Part shown: piece after piece, positions 23,001 through 36,588 of the stretch
Numbering within the stretch: position 1 is the first letter of the stretch
Layout of the letters: each line of letters opens with the position of its first letter
Assembly (NCBI GenBank): GCA_008729055.1
Contig: SDUX01000008.1
Location: 4,861,756-4,925,755, forward strand
DNA from: Pyropia haitanensis
Lineage: Eukaryota > Rhodophyta > Bangiophyceae > Bangiales > Bangiaceae
Reading direction: 5' to 3'
Length of the DNA: 64,000 bases
Notes under the pieces: generated by a model
Databases searched by the model: none
What the model saw: only the letters and a program-made list of their open reading frames with translations
Told to the model about the DNA's origin: nothing
Translations under genes and position numbers: made by a program

Positions 23001-26000
23001 CTGACTGGTGCGCATGCCGCTGGTGCAGCTCGTGGAGTGGGGCGTGGCGGACTTCATCCACCCATCATTGACCAGTCTGCCGCCAGCGGCGGCAGAGAGC
23101 GGCGGCGGCGAGCCGGGAACGGCAGCCAGAGACCAGCGGCGGCGGCGGGCCGGAAGCAACAGCAGTCCCCCAGCCGCCGTGTCGGCAGCTGGCGGTGGCG
23201 GCAGCCCACGGCCGCTGCGGCGACAGGAGCCCGCCGCGACACCCGACAGCAGTAGCAGCTGGTAGTGGCTTCCGCCGGCGGCGACGGCAGGCAGAGGTGG
23301 CAGCCGGCGGCGGATGGCACCAATCGCCCGACGCATTGCCGCCAGTGCGGCGATGCCGCTTGTCGTGGCTGCGCCCGCTGCGGTTTCCCAGCTCGCAGGA
23401 CCAGCCCAGCAAGGCGCTTTTGGGCCGTCTCCGACCGACTGGCGCTCTAGGGTAGGGGTGGCTCCCCCGGGGCGGGGAGGGATGGCCATGCGCTCCCCCC
23501 GACTGTCCCACGGATTGGGATCCATGGTGCGGAGCCGTGGCGGGGGGCGGCAGATAGGGGTCACGGTAGGTGGCGCTCCCCCGGATGGCAACGGCTTGAG
23601 GACGGGATTACGTACGGGTGACGGGGCGGTGCATCGGGCGTCGGCCAGGCGAGGAGGGCGGCACGCGCCGAGGTGGGCGGGACGGGTATGGAGGGAGGCG
23701 GTGGGGAAGCGGGTCACCCCGCCGGCAGACATTGGCAATGCGGGGGTGGGGGGCTGCGGGGGAGCGCCCACACCTCGAGCTGCCGCAACCGCCACGCCCT
23801 GCACGAGCGGCGGCGGCGGCGGCGACGCCAACCGCCAGTGGGTGAGCCGCCGGCACACCGCACCACCCACCGTGCTGCTGGCAGCGTCGTCCCGTGGGGT
23901 GGCGGCAGGAGCGGCGGTAGCCACGCCCGTAATCCCGTGAGGAAGTAACAACCCTCTGGCGCGCCGCCGCCGCGGCGGGGCCGCCCCGCAACGGACACGC
24001 CCCGGACGGCAGCCGCCGCCAGCGGTAGTGCCAGCTGCAACGGGCGGCGGTCCACCCGCCACCGCGTCTTCTACCGCGTCTGCTACCGCGCCGGCGGCGG
24101 CAGCGGCAGCGTCTGCATCGGTCAGCGCACCATGTCCCCCCCCCCCCTCCCCCCCCTCCCCACCCCACCCACCGCCCGTGGCAGTGGTCCAGTGGCAGCG
24201 ACACCCCAGATGCCCTGAGCACCCACCGCGCTAACGATGCAGGCGGGCGGCTGGCATGGGGGGGGAGTACAGCGGCGGCGGCACGCGCGGGTGTGCTGCT
24301 GTGGAGGGGAGAAGTCGCCGCGGTGGCAGCGGCGGCGGCGGCAGGGGACGGGGACGGCACCGCGGCCGCCACGCGGCGGCGGGTGGCAGGCGGGTGACGA
24401 CGGCGGCGGTCAGCGGCGGTCGGCGGCGGTCCGCGGTCGGTCGAGCGGGCGGCGGGGATGGCCACGGTGGGGGCGGCGTCGACGCGGTGGGTGGTGGCGA
24501 CGGCGACAGCGTCGTCGTCACTGCCGCCGCCGCCGCGTCGGCGGCGGCGGCAGTGACAACGCGGGCATGACGCGTCGCGTGCGGCGGCGATCGCCGTGAC
24601 GGTGGCGGCCGCCTCGGTGTCGCGCGCCCAGCCAGCAGGCACGCTGCCGAGGTGGGCAGGGCGGGGCGGGGGGTGGCGGACGCAAACCCGCCAGCCCCCA
24701 ACAGCGGGTGACTGGCGGTGGCGATGGCAACGACGACGGTGGTGGCGGCGGCGCGATGGTGGCGGGTAGGGGCGCCAGCGATGACGGCGGTGGTTGGCGG
24801 GGGAGGCAGCCGACCAGCAGGCGCGGTAACGGGCGGGGCGCCCGCGCCAGACGGCGGGTGCGGTTTGACAGGCCGCGACACAGTAGCTGGCGGCGGCGGC
24901 GGCCGTGGCGGCCGCGATGGTAGTGCCGGCAGGGGGCGGCGGCGGCGGCGAACGTCGGAGCCGCGATGGCAGCGGCGGTGGTTGGCAACGGCGGCGGTGG
25001 CCGCGAGGGCAGCAGTGGCGGGCGGCCGCCGTCGCCGCCGCCGCCGGGCCCGTAGCCGTCGGCGACGGCGGCGGCGGCCGCTCCCGTGGCCGCGGCCGCG
25101 GCCTCAGCCGTAGCGGTGGTGGGCGGCGGTAGCCGCTGCCGCCACAGGGGCAGTGGCGGCAAGGGGCGGCGGCGGCGGCGGTGGCAGCAGCGACCGTGGG
25201 CGGCGGCGGCCGCCGCGGCGGCAGGGGCAGCCGTGGCGGCCGGCCGCGGCCGCCGCTACCGCGAGGGTAGCGGCGGCAGGCGGCGGCCGCCACCGCAGGC
25301 GCTGCCATGACCGCGGCTGCGGGGGGCAGCGGCAGCCGTCGGTGGCGGCCGCTGCCGCCGCAGAGGCATCCGTGGCGGGTGGCGTCGGCGGCTGCCGCGG
25401 CTGCGGGGGGCAGCGGTAGCCGTCGGTGGCGGCCGCTGCCGCCGCAGAGGCATCCGTGGCGGGTGGCGTCGGCGGCTGCCGCGGCGGGGGCAGCGGCATT
25501 GGCTGCCGGGCGCGGCCACGGAACCAGTGGTGGCGAGCAGCGCGGCGGCCGCCGCCGTGGGGGCAGCTGGCGGGGGGCGGAGGCGGCGGCGGCCGCTACG
25601 CCCGCGATGGCGGCGGCGGCCGCAACCGCGGGCGCGTCTGCGGCGCAAGCGGTGGCGGGCGGCAGCGGCCGCCGCCGTGGCGGGGGTATCGGCCGCTGGG
25701 GGCGGCGACGGCGGCCGGCGCTGCCGTGGTGGGGGGACCGCGGCGGCGGGGGGCGGCGCCGCCGCCGTGCCGGCCCGGACGGTCGCCGCGCCGCGGCGGC
25801 GCGGAACGCACCGCCGCGGGCGGCGGCGCGGGCGCACAGCACTGGCCGACGGCAGCACCAGCGCGCCGCAGACCAGCCCAGGACCGCCGGGCGCGCCGGC
25901 ACGGGGGGAGCAGCGGCCGCCGCTCGGTCGCGGCGCCGCGCGGGTCGCGGCGATTGGCGTGGCGTCAGCGGCGCCACGGTCGAGCACCAGCGCGCGGCTG

Positions 26001-28751
26001 CAGCCCGAGGGCACAGCGCAGTAGCGGAACACTGCTGGGCGCCCCGGCGGGGGGCGCGGGCGTCCGCGGCAGCGCGGTCGCGTCGCCGCGCCTGGCGGGA
26101 TGATGGCCGCGCCGCCGCGGTGGCGCCCAGGCGTCGCCCGCCCTGCCGTATGAGCGTCGCCCGCATGGTACATACGCACGCGTCGCTCATCACCCCCTCC
26201 CATCCATCCCCAAAAACACCCACGCCCGCGTTGACGAGGGCAAAAACCCCGCGGCGGTGGCGAGTCCGCGGCATACGTACCCCGCCATGCACAAACACGC
26301 GCAGCACAAGGGATGGTGGGAGTGTGAGGGGGGGGGGGGGGGAGGTGCAAGCGGCAGAGCAGGCCGCCGCGGCGCGGGCGCGACGGAAGTGGCGCGCCGG
26401 GGCTCACACGCCGCCGCGTGCGCCACGCTCCTCCCGTCCCTGCCGCCGCGTGCGCCACGCTCTTCCCGTCCCTGCCGCCGCAGGAGCGCATGGCCAACCC
26501 AACGGACACCTTCGAATGCGGCGGAACCCCCGGGTCCACCCGCGAGACGCGCTCGACGCCGTGTGATCAACGGGGAAGTAGAGGGGGGGGGGAGACGGCT
26601 CGGCCCGTCCGCGCGGCGGCCACAGCCGCCCGCACGGGACGCCCCCCCCCCCAGCTGGTGCACGCACGCACAGGGACGGCGGCGGCGGCAGCGGCAGCGG
26701 AGCGGGGCGGCACCGGTGCGCGACACGCCGCCCACGCGGGGGGCGGGGCGTGTCCCAAACCGTCTGGCCCCCCCCCCCCCCCCATCCCCCCGCCGTCACG
26801 TCCGACGCGGCGCCGCTCCCCGCCGCGTGGACGCGAGGCGCCAACCGGCAGCGACCGCCGCTGTGGCCGACGCGCGTGCAGCCGTGGCGGTGGGACGGAA
26901 GGGGGCGGGGGGGGGATGGCGGTTCGGACAGCGGGCGGCAGCGGGCGGCTGTCGCCAGCGCTCCCCCCCCCCCCTGCCACCGCGGTGGGCGGCGGAGAGC
27001 ACGCCAAAGTACCGACAGCCGCGGGGGAGGGTCTGCGGCGCGACACGGAGGGTATCCACCCCCCCCAGAGTTGTCACGGAAGACCCTACAGCCCAACAAG
27101 ATCCAGGCGGATCTGTACCCACAGGAATGAAAAGACGGGCCATCGACGGTGGCCTCGGACACGGCCGGGCGCTTGATCTCCCCCCAATCTCCCTGGCGGG
27201 GGGGGGTCACCACCACCACCGCTACCGCCGCCGTTGTGGAGTGGGGGGTTGGGGGAAGAGGGGGGGGGGGGGGAATGAGCTAGGGGGACGCGGGGACGAG
27301 GCCCCCCCCCCCCCCCAACGCCGCCCGCCGCGCACGACGGTGCGCGGCATTGCCCGAGCGCACGGGCCCATGCAAAGGTGTGTTGCTCTTGACGATGTGG
27401 GCCGCGCCGGCGTCGCCGCCCGCCGCCACCGCGCCGCACCGTGGCCGCCACCGCCGCCGCGCCGCCGCGGCGTCCCCGTCCTCTCCCCCAGTGGCAATCA
27501 TCGGCTCGGCCGCCATCCCCTACGCGGAACGACGGAAAAAAAATCCACGCCGCCAGCTGGCCACCGCCTCACGAGGCGGGCCCGTCGTGGGTGGGGCGCC
27601 GCGCCCGCACCGCGGCGGCGGTGGGGGGCGGCCGCGCGGGCGGTGGGGCGCGCCCGCCGCATCCCCGCCCGCCGAGGCAGCACCCCCGCGCAGCCGCCCC
27701 CGCCCCCCCCTCACTCCCACCAGGGACAGCCGTCAGCCACAGGCGGAGGAGCAGGGGACTGCGCGGGGGGGGGGGGGGGGAGGGGGCGCGTGAGGGGGCA
27801 GCGGAGCGGACAGACGCCGCCGTGGCCACGGCAAGAAAAAAAGAACGTCGGCGCACCCGCAGACACTGGGGATAATCTGCGGGCACCCCCCCTCTGGTGA
27901 GGGCACTCGAGACTGCTCAAAGAGACAAACCGAACCCAAGCAGTCCGTGTGCTCCCCCTCGAATCCCCCCCCCTCCCCCCCCCCCCCTCCCACACAGCCC
28001 CCACCGACACCCACCGCTCGAGGCGCAGTTTTGGAATGCGCCCCCCAACGTTGCTTGCATTGGCAGAGTGGGGATGGGGGGGGGGGGCCGGGGGGGGGGG
28101 CGCTTCCATCCGCCCCGCGAGGAGCGCGAGCGGGGCCCCAACCGGCGCTGGCGGTGGCTCCCCCCCCCCCAGCTGGCACGCGGCGCACGGCGTGTGGGCC
28201 CCACGCTGGACCCCCCCCAAGCTCCGCCCGCATATCTAGGTCAGCGGTCGACGGGGGTTCTGGCGCGGCCCCCCGTCGGCCAGCCCCATCCGCGTGGGCC
28301 CCCCCACCCTCCAGCCGCCAACCCCCCCCAGACAGCCCCCCAGGCAGACCATGCCTGGCCCACCCAGATGGGCCCCGCGGACCTCTTTCTTTTTTTCCCT
28401 TCTTTTTTTTCTTTTTTTTTTTTTTCCTTGCGGTCTGGCCGCCGCCACTATTGGGGCACACGCGCAGCGCTCCGCTCCAACGCCGTGGTGACCCCCCCCC
28501 CCCCCCTTCCAGACCCCCATCACACCCCCCCCTACAACACCCCCCCCCCCCCCCCCCCCCCACCCCTCACCCCCACCAGCGGTCGCGGGGTCCTGGCCGC
28601 CACACCTTGCCGCCGCCGGGCTGTGCGCGCGCGCGCGGCGGGCGGCCAGCGGGTCCCGTCGGGCGCGCACCTCGGCGCCGCGGTGGCGACCGCCGCCGCC
28701 GCCCGCGCCGCCCGCGCGCGACGGTTCGGGCGGCGCGCGCTCGCCGCCACC

Positions 28752-28792
<41 letters not shown>

Positions 28793-29014
28793 CACCCACC
28801 CACCCCCCCCCCCCCCCCCCCCCCCCCCGCGTCCGCCGCACCGCGGCGCCGCCACCATCGCGCGGCCGCCGCCGCGGCGCCGCCGCCCTTGCGCCCCTGC
28901 CGCCGCCGCCTCTCCCCCCCTCCGTCGCCGCCCCGACGCTGCCGCCGCCGCACCCGCCGCCACCGCCGTCGCCGCCACCGCGACCGCCGCCGCCACCCGC
29001 GGCATCCCCGACCG

Positions 29015-29053
<39 letters not shown>

Positions 29054-29331
29054 GCCGCCGCCACCCCTCCCCGCCGCCGCCGCCGCCTCTGTGCACGCAC
29101 CGCGACCCCCCCCCGCCTCCCCCCCCCCCCCCTCTTTTGCCCCCTACACCACACCACGCCGGTGCCCTCCCCCCCCCCCCTTCCCATTGCACTCTCCCCG
29201 TCTTCCCCCCCCCCCCCCCCGCGTCGCCCCCCCCTCCCAACCCCTCCGCTCCCTTTCCTTCCCCTCTCGCCCCTGTCGCCTCGGCCGCGACGGTGCGCCG
29301 CGGCGCCGCCACCCCCCCCGACGACGGGGGC
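23001..29331. other. gene-poor GC-rich repeat region
   Basis: Dominated by CGG/CCG-type low-complexity DNA, with poly-C and poly-G runs from 26.3 kb on. Long frames occur on both strands at once (for example 23608-26307 minus) and read as Ala/Pro/Arg/Gly runs. From about 28.5 kb the plus strand becomes pyrimidine-rich and probably leads into the cryptochrome gene. Confidence 0.5.
25313..25480. repeat. 84-bp tandem duplication
   Basis: Two adjacent copies, 25313-25396 and 25397-25480, nearly identical. The unit is a multiple of three, so both strands remain open and give a 28-residue repeat in the shadow frames. Confidence 0.8.
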
Positions 29332-29914
29332 ATGCAGCGGGAGGCCAAGCGCCGGCGGGTCGACCCGCCGCTGCCGCCGCCGCCGCCGCCGGGGGGGGGG
29401 AGGGGGGGCAAGTCCGGACGACAGAGGCACCCGCCGCGGCCGCTGCCAGCGGCCATGGAGCGGGGGAGCCGCCGGCGGGGGGCCCCGCGGGAGGGGTGGG
29501 GGGAGGGGGGGGGAGGGCGGAGGGCGGTGGGGGAGGAGCGTCCGCCCCTGCCGACCCCGCCGTCGATGCGGCCGCCGCGGCGCCTGTCGCCGCGACTGCC
29601 CGAGGCGGCGACGGTGGGGGTGGGGGTGGGGGTGGGGGTGGGGGAACAGAGGGCGCCACCGCCGCGGCGGCGGGGAGGCAACCACCGGCGGCGGGGGAGC
29701 ACCCTCGACCGGCGGCGGGCGCACCCGTGGCGCTGCCGCCGGCGGTGCCGTCGGTGGGGGTGGCCGCCGGTGGGGGCGGCGGTGGGGGTGGGGATGGACG
29801 CCCGCCGGGGGGCGGGGGGGGCTCACGCGGCCCCGCTGAGCGGGACAATGACGAGCAGAGTCGGGGCGGGCGGCCAGGTGGGCCGCCGCCGGGTGGGGGG
29901 GAGGTGCCTGCGGA

Positions 29915-29964
<50 letters not shown>

Positions 29965-30702
29965 GTGAGGGTGGTGGTGGTGGTGGTGGCGGCGGCGGTG
30001 GGAGTAGCGGTGACGGCGCCAGCGGCAGCGGCAGTCGCGGCGACCATGGCGACGGTGGCAGCGGTGGCGGCGGCGGCGATGGCGGCGGCGGCGGCGATGG
30101 CGGCGGCGGCGGCGATGGCGGCGGCGATGTCGGCGGCGGTGCAAATGGCGGTTGCGCCGGCAACGGCAACGGCGACGGCAACGGCGACGGCGACGGCCGT
30201 GACGGCGGCGACGGCGGCGACGGCGGCGGTGGGCGGCCGGCGGGGGCATCGTCCTTCCCATTGCATGCGCCCTCACGGTACGGCACCCCTCCCCCCCCCC
30301 CCCCTCCCCCCCAGACGCGGACGACGCGACATCCGCGGCAGCAGCCGCCGCCGCCGCCGCCGCGGCCGCCGGCCGCCGCGACGCGTCCGCACGCGCCCGC
30401 CAGTCGCGGGGCGTCTGCGGTGGCGCGTCGGCGGCGGCGGCCAACGCGTCGGTGGCGCCGCCGTGGAGCAACGCGACGTGGTCGGGCCGCTGGTTCCGGC
30501 GGCCGAGCGTCGTCTGGTTCCGCGGCCACGACCTGCGCACCGAGGACCACCCGGCGCTGCTGTCGGCGGCACAGCGTGGCGGGCCGGTCGTGCCCGTGTA
30601 CATCCTCGAGGAGAACCAAAAGGATATGGGGGATGTCAAGCGGTGGTACGTTTTTTGGGGGGGGGCGGTTTTGGGAGGGGGGGGGGGGGGGGAAGGGGGA
30701 TG

Positions 30703-30735
<33 letters not shown>

Positions 30736-32513
30736 CGGTGATGTGGGGGGGGGGGGGGGCGGGTGGGGGGTGGGGGGTAGGCGGAGGAGCACCGATGAGC
30801 GGCGTGCGTGATTGTGCGTGGGGGCGGCGTATGGAGAGGGGGATGCCGTGGGGTGTCTGTCGTCCCGTGTCGTGCGGGGGGAGCAACGTGCGATGGTCGA
30901 GTGGCGGGGGCATTCCTCGGCGGGGCTCTGGCCGTCGAGTCGCAGCAGTTGCCGTCGAATGGCGGCTGGATCGTGGGAGGGCGGAGCGGGGGAGTCTGGC
31001 GGATGGAGGGGCGGTCGTTGGGACGTTGGTGAACGTGTGCCTGGCGACGGCTGAGGTGCGCGCGCTGTGCGCGTGGGGCGGTGGGGATGCTAACGGGCTG
31101 GTGTGGTTGGCTGTTTTTTTGTCGTTGTGCTTGCTGTTTTGGGCTCTGGTGCATTGGTGTGGCCGTCTTTCGCGTTGCGCACCGGGTCTTTCCCCCCCCC
31201 CCCCCCCCTTTCCTTCCCCGGTGTGGTGGGTAGGTGGCTCGGCAAGTCCCTGGCGTTGTTGCGGCGGGAGCTGGCACGGCTCGGGGTGTCCCTCGTCTTC
31301 CGCAAGGGGAACCCCGTCAAGGAGCTCAAAAAGTTGATGAAGGACGCTGGCGCGGACGCGGTGTTTTGGAACCGCTGCTACGAGCCCTTCCTCCTCGAGC
31401 GGGACGAGGTGCTACGGCTGGAGCTGTCCCAGCTGGGCGTCACCGCCGAGTCGTTCAAAGCCGAGCTGCTGGTCGAGCCGTGGGAGCTGGGCGGCGGCGG
31501 CGGCGACGATGGCAAGGTCGGCGGCGCCGGCAGCGGCTCGTCGGTCATCCCCGACTTCCACTCGTACATGCGCGCGTGGATGACGCTGCCGCCCCCCCCG
31601 CAGCCGCTGCCGTGCCCGTCGCGCCTGACGCCCGTGTCGACGCCCATCGAGTCGCTGCCGCTGGGCGAGATGGGCCTCGCCGTCTCGGCCGACCGGCAGG
31701 CGACGATGGAGCGGATATGGCGGCCCGGCTCGGACCACGCGTTTGTGGTGCTCGAAAAGTTCCTCCACGAGGTGTTCCCGGCGTTTGGCGAGGGCCGCTG
31801 CCGCCGGGACGTGGACGGGAGCTCCCGGCTGAGCCCGCACCTCAAGCACGGGGAGCTGAGCCCGCGGCGGTTGTACCACGCCGTCCGCCTGCGGGTGTCC
31901 CGCTGGGAGCAGTGGGACACGGCGTCGCGGGATGAAGAGGTGGAGGAGGAGGAGGCGTCGCCACAGCGGCGGGGGCGGAGCGCCATTGGTGGCGGCAGGG
32001 CGAGTGGCAGCGGCGGTGGTGGGGGCGGCGGTGGTGGGGGTGGCGGTGGTGGTGGTGGTGGTCGTGGTGGTGGTGGCGGCGGCGGCGGCGGCGGTGGCGG
32101 CGGCATTGGCGGCCGCTGTGGCGTGAACGCTGGCACTGGCGGCGACGACGGTGGTTGGGTGAGAATGGCCGGCACGGAGGTGGTGCAGGACGTGACCGCC
32201 GCGGTCGACGGCCCCGGCGGCAGGCACCATCACCACAGCCGCCCGCCCGCGTGGCCGGCGCTGACGGGTATGGCGACGGGCTTTGACGGGCGGAGCCCGC
32301 CGCGGAGCGCCGTCGCGGGGCCCGGCTCGGAGCCCGGCTCGGCGCCCGCCAGCGGCGGACGCGTCGACCCGAGCGCCGACCCGGCGCTCGACGGGAACCT
32401 CTTTTGTGAGACCGCCACGCCCTTGCCGGGGCGGGAGCCCGCCATGACCGCCGCGACCAGCGGGGGGGGAGTGCTGGACGGGCGCCCGCCAGGCGGCGGC
32501 GGCGGCGGCGGTC

Positions 32514-32555
<42 letters not shown>

Positions 32556-32844
32556 CTCGGTCGGCGGCGGCGGCGGCGGCGGCGGCGGCGACGGCGGTGG
32601 CGGCAGCGGGGCCGTCGGTGACGCCGTCCGACTCGGCGCGGAGTGGGAGTACGCTCGAGTCGCGGCGGCCGCGGCGGCCGACGCCGGGGGGAGGTGGCTC
32701 GGCCGAGGAGGCGGGCGGGTCTGCGGGGGCGCCCACGCAGGCGACAGGGGGGGGGGGAGGGGCGGAGGGGGTGGGGGGGGGAGTGCCGGTGGGTTTGCAG
32801 GCAGCTCCGCGTCGGCGGCGGCGGTTGGTGCGGGGGACGGTGGG

Positions 32845-32895
<51 letters not shown>

Positions 32896-34968
32896 AGCGG
32901 CAGAGGGGGAAGCGCCGGCGGCGGCGGCGCGGTGGGCGACAAGGCCGGGCGGCCGCGGTCTGGCCGGCGGCACTCGTCGTCCAAGCGGGCGCGGCGGAAA
33001 GAGCCGTCGGGCCCAAAGTCGTCGCACGGCGGCGGGCGGCGGTCGGGCGGGCGATCGCGGCGGCGGGCCGAGGCCAAGATGGACCAGCCGCCCATCTCTA
33101 AGTCGGCCAAGGCGTTCCTCAAGAACCTGTGCCTCCGCGACTTTGGCTACCACGTGCTCTTCCACCACCCGGCGATGGGCGAGCAGCCGCTCATCCCGCA
33201 CTTTCGGCACTTTCCCTGGGCCGAGAGCGATGAGGGCTTCCAGCGCTGGCGGGAGGGCACCACCGGCTACCCGCTGGTGGACGCGGCGATGCGGCAGCTG
33301 CGGACGACCGGGTGGGTGCACAACACGCTGCGGTTCCTCCTCGCCTCCTTCCTGGTCAAGTACACGCTGCAGCCGTGGACGCTCGGCCTCAACGAGTTTT
33401 TCTCCCTCCTCATCGACGGCGACTTTTCGTCCAACGCGCTCGGCTGGCAGTGGACGGCGGGCTGCAACACCGACGCGTTCCCGTTTACGTGCCTCGTCAA
33501 CCCGGTCGGCATGAGCCGCCGCCAAGACCCGAGCGGCGTCTTTGTGCGCCGCTGGCTGCCAGAGCTCGCCAAGCTCCCCGCCCGGTACATCCACAAGCCG
33601 TGGGCGGCGCCGCCCGACGTGCTCGCCGCGGCGGGCGTCAAGATTGGGCCGGGCGGCTCGTACCCGCTGCCCGTCGTCGACGCGTCGTTTGCGCGGGCGC
33701 GGGTGCGGGAGAGCATGCGGGTGATGAAGAGCATCATCACGGGGTCGATGCCGCAGCCGACCCGCTTTGCGGTTTCCATCTCGGACATGATCCAAGAGTG
33801 GCCGGAGGAGGAGGAGTCGGCCGCTGAGGGTGGCGACCGGGGGGGGTTGCTGAGCATCGAGGGCGCGCTGCCAGCCGGCGGCGGCGGCGGCGGCGGCGGC
33901 GGGTCGGGCGCGGGCGCGGGCGGCGTCGACGGCGCCGACGAGCACCGCTCGTCCGAGGCGCACAGTCAGGGGAGCCTGATGAACTCGCTGTGGCAGCTGT
34001 CCTCGTACGACGCGATGGTGCAGGCGTCAACGAGCGGCACGTCGGCGGTGTGGGGCAGCACTCACCGGTCGGGCGACGCGGGCAGCGTCATTGACGGCGC
34101 CGCCGCCGCGTCGGCAGGCGGCGGCGGCGGTGGCGGCGGCGGTGGCGGTGGCGGTAGCGGCGGCGGCGGGGCGCCCGCCGGCGGCTCAGCGACGGGCACA
34201 CGGCCATCGTCGGCGGGCGACGGCCCCGTCCCCGCCGCCGCCCTGTCGGACGCGATTGAGCTGGCGGCACAGACCAACGACGCGCTGCTCGTCGGGCGGG
34301 GCATCTCGGCGACGCTGCCGGCCGACGCGATGGACGCGACGCGGACGTGGCTGCACCTGGGGCCGCTCGACGGGCTCGCCCCCGGCAGCATTGGGGGGGA
34401 CGAGTACAACCTGTCGACGCAGCACTTTTCCGACACGGCGCCGATGGATGCCCTGCCGGTGGGGGGGGGCGGCGGCGGCGGTGCCATTGTCGCCGGCGTC
34501 GGTGGCGGCAGCGGTGGCGGCGGCAGCGGTGGCGGCGGCGGCGGCGGCAGCGGCGGCGGCGGCGGCGGACTCCACAGCCGGGGCGGGGACCGGCCGGGCC
34601 GGCCCGACGAGGACGTGGCGATGGCGGTGGACCCGTACACCACCCACCTGGACGTGACGGGCGGCGGCGTCGGCGCGGGGCTGCCGCCGTCGGCGGCTCA
34701 AATCTACGCCGCCCAGCAGTTGCGGCAGCAGCAGCAAAACGCGACCATGTACGCCGCCCTCTACGGCACCCTCCCGGGCATGCCGCTGCCGGGCAACATG
34801 CCGGCCGCCGGCGGGCCGGCCATGCCGCACGCGGCGCACACGCACGCGGGCCACCACCCGCTGGCGGCGGCGCACCCGCACGCGCCGCCGCCGCCGCCGC
34901 CGCACCCGCACGCGCCGCCGCCGCACCCGCACGCGGTGCCGCACGGCCACGCGGCGCACGCGCTGGCC

Positions 34969-35001
<33 letters not shown>

Positions 35002-35728
35002 CCACTCTACCCGCCCCCCACCGCCGCGGCCGCGCAGCAGCTGTACCGACCGGCGGCGCCGCCGGGGGGGGGTGCGGGCCTGTACAATGGCGCCGCGCCG
35101 GTCGGGAGCACGTTCCTGCCGCTCGGCGCGTCGGCGAGTGTGCCCGAGGGGGGGGGGGGGGGTGCGGCGCACCCAGACCGCCTCGCCGGTCAGGGGGGGC
35201 GGCCTGGGGAGGCGGAGCGCCCACCCCCAGATGCAGCGGCCGTCGCGCCGCAAGGACCGCCAGCACCGGCGGCGGCGGCGGCGGCGGCACACCCCCCCCC
35301 CCCTCCGGCGGGCACGCCCGGCGGCGTGCACCTGGGCGCCGCCCTGTACGCCCCCCCTCCCCCTCTGGGCGGCGCCTACCCCCAGTGGGCCATTCCCTCG
35401 GACGCGTACATGCAGGCCAACTTTGTCGGCGCCGCCGCGCTCGCCGCGCCGCCCGCCGCGGCTGCGGGGGAGGCCGCGCCGCCCATGCCGCCAATGCCGC
35501 CGCCGTCCTACCGGCCGGCCCCGCCGGGGCACGCCACCGACAACCTCTCGTCGGGCGCTTCGTCGACGACGGCGCAACCGTCGGCGGCGGCGGCGGCGGC
35601 GGCTGCGGCGGCGGCGGCGGCTGGGACGGCGGCGGGTGCAGGGCCGGGGGGGGGGTGGCGGCGGGGGTGGGCCGTCCAAAACGGCTCGCTGCGGGGCGGG
35701 GGCGGGGGGGGGGGGGGGGGGAGCTGCC

Positions 35729-35760
<32 letters not shown>

Positions 35761-35821
35761 CGCCTCCGCCGCTGCTAGTGGTGCTGCTGTTGCCCCCGCC
35801 GGCGGCGGTGGCGGCGGTGGG

Positions 35822-35866
<45 letters not shown>

Positions 35867-36054
35867 GGCGGCGGTGGCGGCGGCGGTGGCGGTGGCGGCG
35901 TCGCGAGGCCGTCGTCCACCGCCACCCGTGACGCGCCCGCCGCGGCGGCCAACAGTGCCGGCGGCGGGGGTGCGGCTGCCGGTGCCGGTGGCGGCGCCGG
36001 CGGCGGCACCGGTGCCGCTGCCGCTGGTGGCGGCAGTTATGGACTTGGTGCGGG

Positions 36055-36112
<58 letters not shown>

Positions 36113-36550
36113 GGCGGTGCCGCCGGTGCCGCCGGTGCCGCCAGTGGCCCACGCGCCGCTGCCGACGTCGGCGGCGGCGGCGGCCGCGGGGCGGGCGCGA
36201 CGAGCGGCCGCGCCGGCCGTGGCGGCGGCCGGCCGTCGGCTGCCGCGGCCGCCGCCGCCCGCGCGCGGCGGCTGTCGTCCCCAGCGTCCAAGCCACCCCG
36301 CCGACGGGCGAGTGCGGGCGCCGACGCGCCGCTCCGTGACGCGCCGTCGCCCGTCGTGGCCACGCGCTCTGGTGCCGCTGCCGCTGCCGGTGGTGCCGCC
36401 GCCGGTGCAACGGGCGGCGGTGGTGCCGGTGCTGGCAGCGGTGCCGCCGCCGGTGCCGGCGGGCGTGGCGCGCCAGCACCGGGGACGCCTGGCCGGGGGC
36501 GGGCGGCGAATGGGGAGCGGGAGCGGGGGGCGAGCGCGGGGCGGGCGACG

Positions 36551-36588
<38 letters not shown>

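Noticed and set aside
23608..26307. 899-codon minus-strand open frame
   Set aside because: Opens with a non-ATG codon, reads as Ala/Arg/Pro runs and includes the 84-bp tandem duplication. All other frames are similarly open.
30278..30314. 37-bp intron (GTACGG to CCAG) before the second cryptochrome exon
   Set aside because: Too short for a typical spliceosomal intron and the phases do not match. A donor near 30229 fits the frame better, though unproven.
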